Source of the DNA: Brumimicrobium glaciale
GTDB taxonomy: Bacteria; Bacteroidota; Bacteroidia; Flavobacteriales_D; Crocinitomicaceae
Reading direction: 5' to 3'
Assembly (NCBI RefSeq): GCF_004152935.1
Contig: NZ_SETE01000002.1
Span: 434,001 to 498,000, forward strand
DNA length: 64,000 nucleotides
In this document: in pieces, positions 61,333-64,000 of the stretch
Position numbering within the stretch: position 1 is the stretch's first letter
How the letters are laid out: each line of letters opens with the position of its first letter
Notes under the pieces: model-generated
What the model was told of the DNA's origin: nothing
The model's input: only the letters and a program-made list of their open reading frames with translations
Databases searched by the model: none
Made by a program: the position numbers and the translations under genes

Positions 61333-62472
61333 CTAGTAAATAGTTAGAAGTTCACTTTTTATATATTCTTCTGAGAATTTTTGTGCGTAATTACAAATAT
61401 TATTTGCACTGTAATTTGACTTTGAAAAGCTTTTTAAAGCCTTAAACAACCCAGCTACATCTTTAGATTTTATTTGTACTCCGAGTTTAGAATCGTTTAT
61501 TTCAGTAAGACCTCCACATTGACTATAAATTGCAGGTAATCCGGATGTCCACGCTTCTGCCAATACAACAGAGAAGGTTTCATAATTGCTAAACAATACT
61601 AAACAGTCAGCTGCACGCATTGCATTACCAATTTCATCAACTGATAGTTTACTATTAACAATACATTTCGATTTGGGAATATTGTATTTCTCCAAAGCAG
61701 TCCATACTTCAGCCTCTTCTCCCTCAGTTATAAGGTGTAATACAAAATCATCTTGAAGCTGACTAAATGCCGACAACATCCCCGAAATGTTTTTATGTTC
61801 ATCATCAAATGTCGAAATATGTAGAAATCTGTTTGGCAAACCACTTGACTCCATGGTTTCCTTCGGATAAAAATATTCGGATTTCACGACATTATTAAGA
61901 ACTGAATAATCATTGATCAAATCAAGTTTTTGCAAAGATTTACCTAAATGGTCCGACACAGGTAAAACCTTACTTGCATTATTAAAGATTTGTTGATAAA
62001 TGCGCTTTACATAAAAAGGTAAGGATTCATAAATCTTATGATGCGACAAGAATCCAGTCCAATGCACAGTGGCGACATACGGAGTTCCGTAATTATTTTT
62101 TATCCATCTGGCAAACATCCCAGCAGGAAAAACAGCATTAAGGTGAACAACATCATACGTGTTGTCTAAATACTTGTAACCTGTTCTTAAAGCGAGTAAA
62201 TAAGTCTCTTTTTTGAGAACAGTACTAATAAAAGGTACATTTGATTTAATAGGTGGGTAGTAAACGATAACAGTGCGTACATTATTAACCAGTTCATCAA
62301 CAACAGTGATTTCATCTACAGTTTCTGAATCTACTGCGTAGAGTACATCCACATTTGCAATTTCATTTGCTAACTCAGCATGTTTTTGAACAAAATTGCC
62401 AAGTGTAGAATTCTCTTTGCTTGGATACCAACTAGCTAAAAACAGCACTTTTTTCTCTGATTTCTTCCCCAT
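61333..62472 (-). CDS. glycosyltransferase family 4
   Basis: A 379-aa GT-B fold sugar transferase. N-terminal half with VLFLASWYPSKENSTLGNFV and DVVHLNAVFPAGMFARWIKN; C-terminal nucleotide-sugar half with RFLHISTFDDEHKNISGMLS and the ELVLFSNYETFSVVLAEAW-type EX7E motif (ETFSVVLAE), SGLPAIYSQCGGLTEI. Such enzymes build surface polysaccharide or glycolipid. No other polysaccharide gene is adjacent, so the product is unknown. Confidence 0.88.
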   Translation of the reverse strand: MGKKSEKKVLFLASWYPSKENSTLGNFVQKHAELANEIANVDVLYAVDSETVDEITVVDELVNNVRTVIVYYPPIKSNVPFISTVLKKETYLLALRTGYKYLDNTYDVVHLNAVFPAGMFARWIKNNYGTPYVATVHWTGFLSHHKIYESLPFYVKRIYQQIFNNASKVLPVSDHLGKSLQKLDLINDYSVLNNVVKSEYFYPKETMESSGLPNRFLHISTFDDEHKNISGMLSAFSQLQDDFVLHLITEGEEAEVWTALEKYNIPKSKCIVNSKLSVDEIGNAMRAADCLVLFSNYETFSVVLAEAWTSGLPAIYSQCGGLTEINDSKLGVQIKSKDVAGLFKALKSFSKSNYSANNICNYAQKFSEEYIKSELLTIY

Positions 62473-62526
62473 AAGTAAAAAGTTAGTGTTTTTAATAGGA
62501 TGAAGATAAAAGCTTTTTTTTAATAA

Positions 62527-63249
62527 CTAAAGAAAATCTGAAATATCATTCGTACCAACCGGTCTTTCGGTAATAAAACCTTCGCCATACTTAACTCCAA
62601 TATCCCTCCCGTATTGTACTAAACGCGCTTCGAGTGCAGCTAAAAATTCTTGTCCAGAAATAGGCGTTTTAGGTCCTGTCATATCTGATTGGAAAAACTG
62701 TGTTTTATAAGCCAAAATTGCTTCAAACTTTTGATCTCTTTGCTCAGAGACATCTACAATAAAATTAGGCGTTAAATACCTGTCTTGGATATAGTGGTAC
62801 ACAACTTTTGGACGCCAATGTAATTGTTGCTGTCCTTCCTCTTCTGTTTCAATTTTCAGTAAACCAGATAAAAAACAAGCACGCGAAATCAATCCATTAC
62901 CCCTTCCATGATCTGGGTGACGATCAGATGGCGCATTGGCAAAAACAATCTCAGGTTGATATTTTCGAATTGCAGTGATTACTTTTATCAAACTTTCTTC
63001 GTTTACTTCAAAGAAACCATCTGCTAACTGAAGATTCTCCCTAAAATTAACGCCCATAATTTTAGCTGCATTTGCTGCTTCATCGTAACGGGTCTCAATT
63101 GTTCCTCTAGAACCAAGTTCTCCTTGCGTTAAATCAACAATAGCAACTTTCTTTCCCTGTTGAATACTTTTGATGATCGTCCCTCCTGCTGCTAACTCAA
63201 CATCATCTGGATGTGCGCCAAAAGCTAATATATCTACCTTATTAACCAT
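62527..63249 (-). CDS. bshB1: bacillithiol biosynthesis deacetylase BshB1
   Basis: A 240-aa zinc-dependent LmbE-like enzyme that removes the acetyl group from GlcNAc-malate in bacillithiol synthesis. AFGAHPDDVELAAGGTI carries the zinc His and catalytic Asp pair, and SDRHPDHGRGNGLI the second zinc His. VDLTQGELGSRGTIETRYDE is diagnostic of BshB1. The ATG at 63249 overlaps the glutathione-peroxidase stop by 8 nt; a longer start at 63276 is possible. The overlap shows coupled expression with a thiol-dependent peroxidase. Confidence 0.9.
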   Translation of the reverse strand: MVNKVDILAFGAHPDDVELAAGGTIIKSIQQGKKVAIVDLTQGELGSRGTIETRYDEAANAAKIMGVNFRENLQLADGFFEVNEESLIKVITAIRKYQPEIVFANAPSDRHPDHGRGNGLISRACFLSGLLKIETEEEGQQQLHWRPKVVYHYIQDRYLTPNFIVDVSEQRDQKFEAILAYKTQFFQSDMTGPKTPISGQEFLAALEARLVQYGRDIGVKYGEGFITERPVGTNDISDFL

Positions 63250-63718
63250 TGATCCAATCTGTGATTTCTTTTGCATTTGGAAGTGTTTTCGGGTGAATCT
63301 CTTTCACAAAATTACCCTCTTCATCAATTAAGAATTTATGGAAATTCCAAGCTACTTCTTCTGCTCCGCCATTGTTTTGACTTTCTTCTAGTAACCAAGA
63401 ATATAAAGGGTGTTGTTCACTTCCTTTAACAGCAATTTTTGACATCATAGGGAAGGTAACTCCATAATTCTTTTGACAGAAAGAAGCGACCTCATCGTTT
63501 GCTCCTGGTTCTTGCGCTCCAAAATCATTTGAAGGAAAACCAATAATCATAAATTCATCTCGAGAAGATCCTTCAAAAAGTTCTTGCAATTGCTCGTACT
63601 GAGGAGTCAATCCACATTCAGAAGCAGTGTTCACCACCATTACTTTTTTTCCTTTCAACGCACTTAAGTCAAAAGACTCGCCGTTGATTTGATCTACTTT
63701 AAAATCGTATAAATTCAT
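63242..63718 (-). CDS. glutathione peroxidase family (BsaA/Gpx) enzyme
   Basis: A 158-aa thiol peroxidase. NTASECGLTPQYEQLQELFE carries the peroxidatic Cys at the usual place (Cys instead of selenocysteine), FPSNDFGAQEPG the catalytic Gln, and VAWNFHKFLIDEEG the Trp and Asn of the tetrad. Normal length. The electron donor is probably bacillithiol or thioredoxin, given the overlapping bshB1 gene. Cytoplasmic, no signal peptide. Confidence 0.92.
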   Translation of the reverse strand: MNLYDFKVDQINGESFDLSALKGKKVMVVNTASECGLTPQYEQLQELFEGSSRDEFMIIGFPSNDFGAQEPGANDEVASFCQKNYGVTFPMMSKIAVKGSEQHPLYSWLLEESQNNGGAEEVAWNFHKFLIDEEGNFVKEIHPKTLPNAKEITDWING

Positions 63719-63722
63719 AATT

Positions 63723-64000
63723 TTATTTTTTTGATTTCTTTGAAGAATCCATTAAATACTTAACTGTAGTCAACAATGTGAATCCACCAAATATTCCAAG
63801 TGCAACAAATACAGACGTTGGCCATTCCGCAACACCATCTCCTTGTGCGTAAGAATGTAATCCTACAAGAATAAAGTTCACTCCGAAGAATGTAAATAAA
63901 ATTGCAGAATAACCCCACAAACTCAACACATTAAATAGGAATCTACTGCTCAACGCTGGAATGAAACGCAAGTGAATAATGATGGCATAAACCAACACTG
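63723..64000 (-). CDS. cytochrome c biogenesis protein CcsA/CcsBA, C-terminal fragment
   Basis: The last 92 or so codons of a gene that continues past the right edge. The IIHLRFIPALSSRFLFNVLS and ILFTFFGVNFILVGLHSYAQ segments with three membrane helices match the C-terminal end of CcsA/CcsBA haem-handling proteins; HSYAQGD is typical. It ends 5 nt before the glutathione peroxidase gene, so the two may form one operon with bshB1. Confidence 0.75.
   Translation of the reverse strand, partial: VLVYAIIIHLRFIPALSSRFLFNVLSLWGYSAILFTFFGVNFILVGLHSYAQGDGVAEWPTSVFVALGIFGGFTLLTTVKYLMDSSKKSKK

Overview
The window looks like chromosome from a low-GC Bacteroidota bacterium, most likely Flavobacteriales. 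Evidence: five secreted proteins end in type IX secretion (T9SS) sorting domains of the FPNPS / GxYxLxx / KxxKRxxVxx kind. There is a TonB-dependent receptor with an N-terminal carboxypeptidase-regulatory domain, promoters match the Bacteroidota pattern (TTG, about 19-23 nt, TAnnTTTG), Shine-Dalgarno sequences are almost absent, and a bacillithiol-type deacetylase and a type B L31 are present. Genus cannot be fixed from sequence alone. No rRNA, tRNA or CRISPR array was seen.

Layout. 1-9555 (minus): the start of an RluA-type pseudouridine synthase and panB; a REP-associated transposase (RAYT) flanked by its palindromes and a 14-bp tandem array; then a five-gene set for extracellular DNA/nucleotide use (lamin-tail T9SS protein, TonB receptor, endonuclease I T9SS protein, and a 5'-nucleotidase split into two genes). 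9556-10794 is a repeat-rich non-coding stretch. 10795-24898 (plus): dipeptidyl peptidase IV, citrate synthase, a CPA2 antiporter with universal-stress domains, an orphan MazE-like antitoxin, two large secreted repeat proteins, a T9SS protein and a Tat-type phosphoesterase. 25125-33000: a small hypothetical gene, a T9SS protein, peptidase T, an Xre/RES toxin-antitoxin pair, DoxX and pheT. 33086-41657: an RluA-like enzyme, a 375-bp nested-palindrome element, dnaX (split by a frameshift at ten A residues), rplS, a GH25 lysozyme, isochorismate synthase with a hotdog thioesterase, and murB. 41829-53142: an alpha-oxoamine synthase, a 3-ketosteroid-dehydrogenase-like flavoprotein, a CDP-alcohol phosphatidyltransferase, a GNAT, a thiolase, a TPR plus OmpA-family pair and a GlcD-like oxidase. 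53154-56396 (minus): hemerythrin, thiol peroxidase, group III truncated hemoglobin and cupin genes (a nitrosative/oxidative stress cluster) and L31. 56746-64000: a lipoprotein with an Ntox23-like partner, a PA-domain T9SS protein, a glycosyltransferase, bshB1, a glutathione peroxidase and the end of a cytochrome c biogenesis gene.

The strongest unusual signals are: (1) dnaX, in which the complete tau protein is only reachable by a -1 shift at an A10 run; (2) the RAYT locus, where palindromes supply the stop codons of two neighbouring genes and flank a 13-copy 14-bp array; (3) two 375-bp elements with matching ends but different palindromic cores, one holding a 56-bp perfect palindrome; (4) the extracellular nuclease / split nucleotidase / TonB receptor locus; (5) a haem/di-iron stress cluster with a 22-bp palindromic operator candidate over a start codon. 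Most other genes are ordinary housekeeping.
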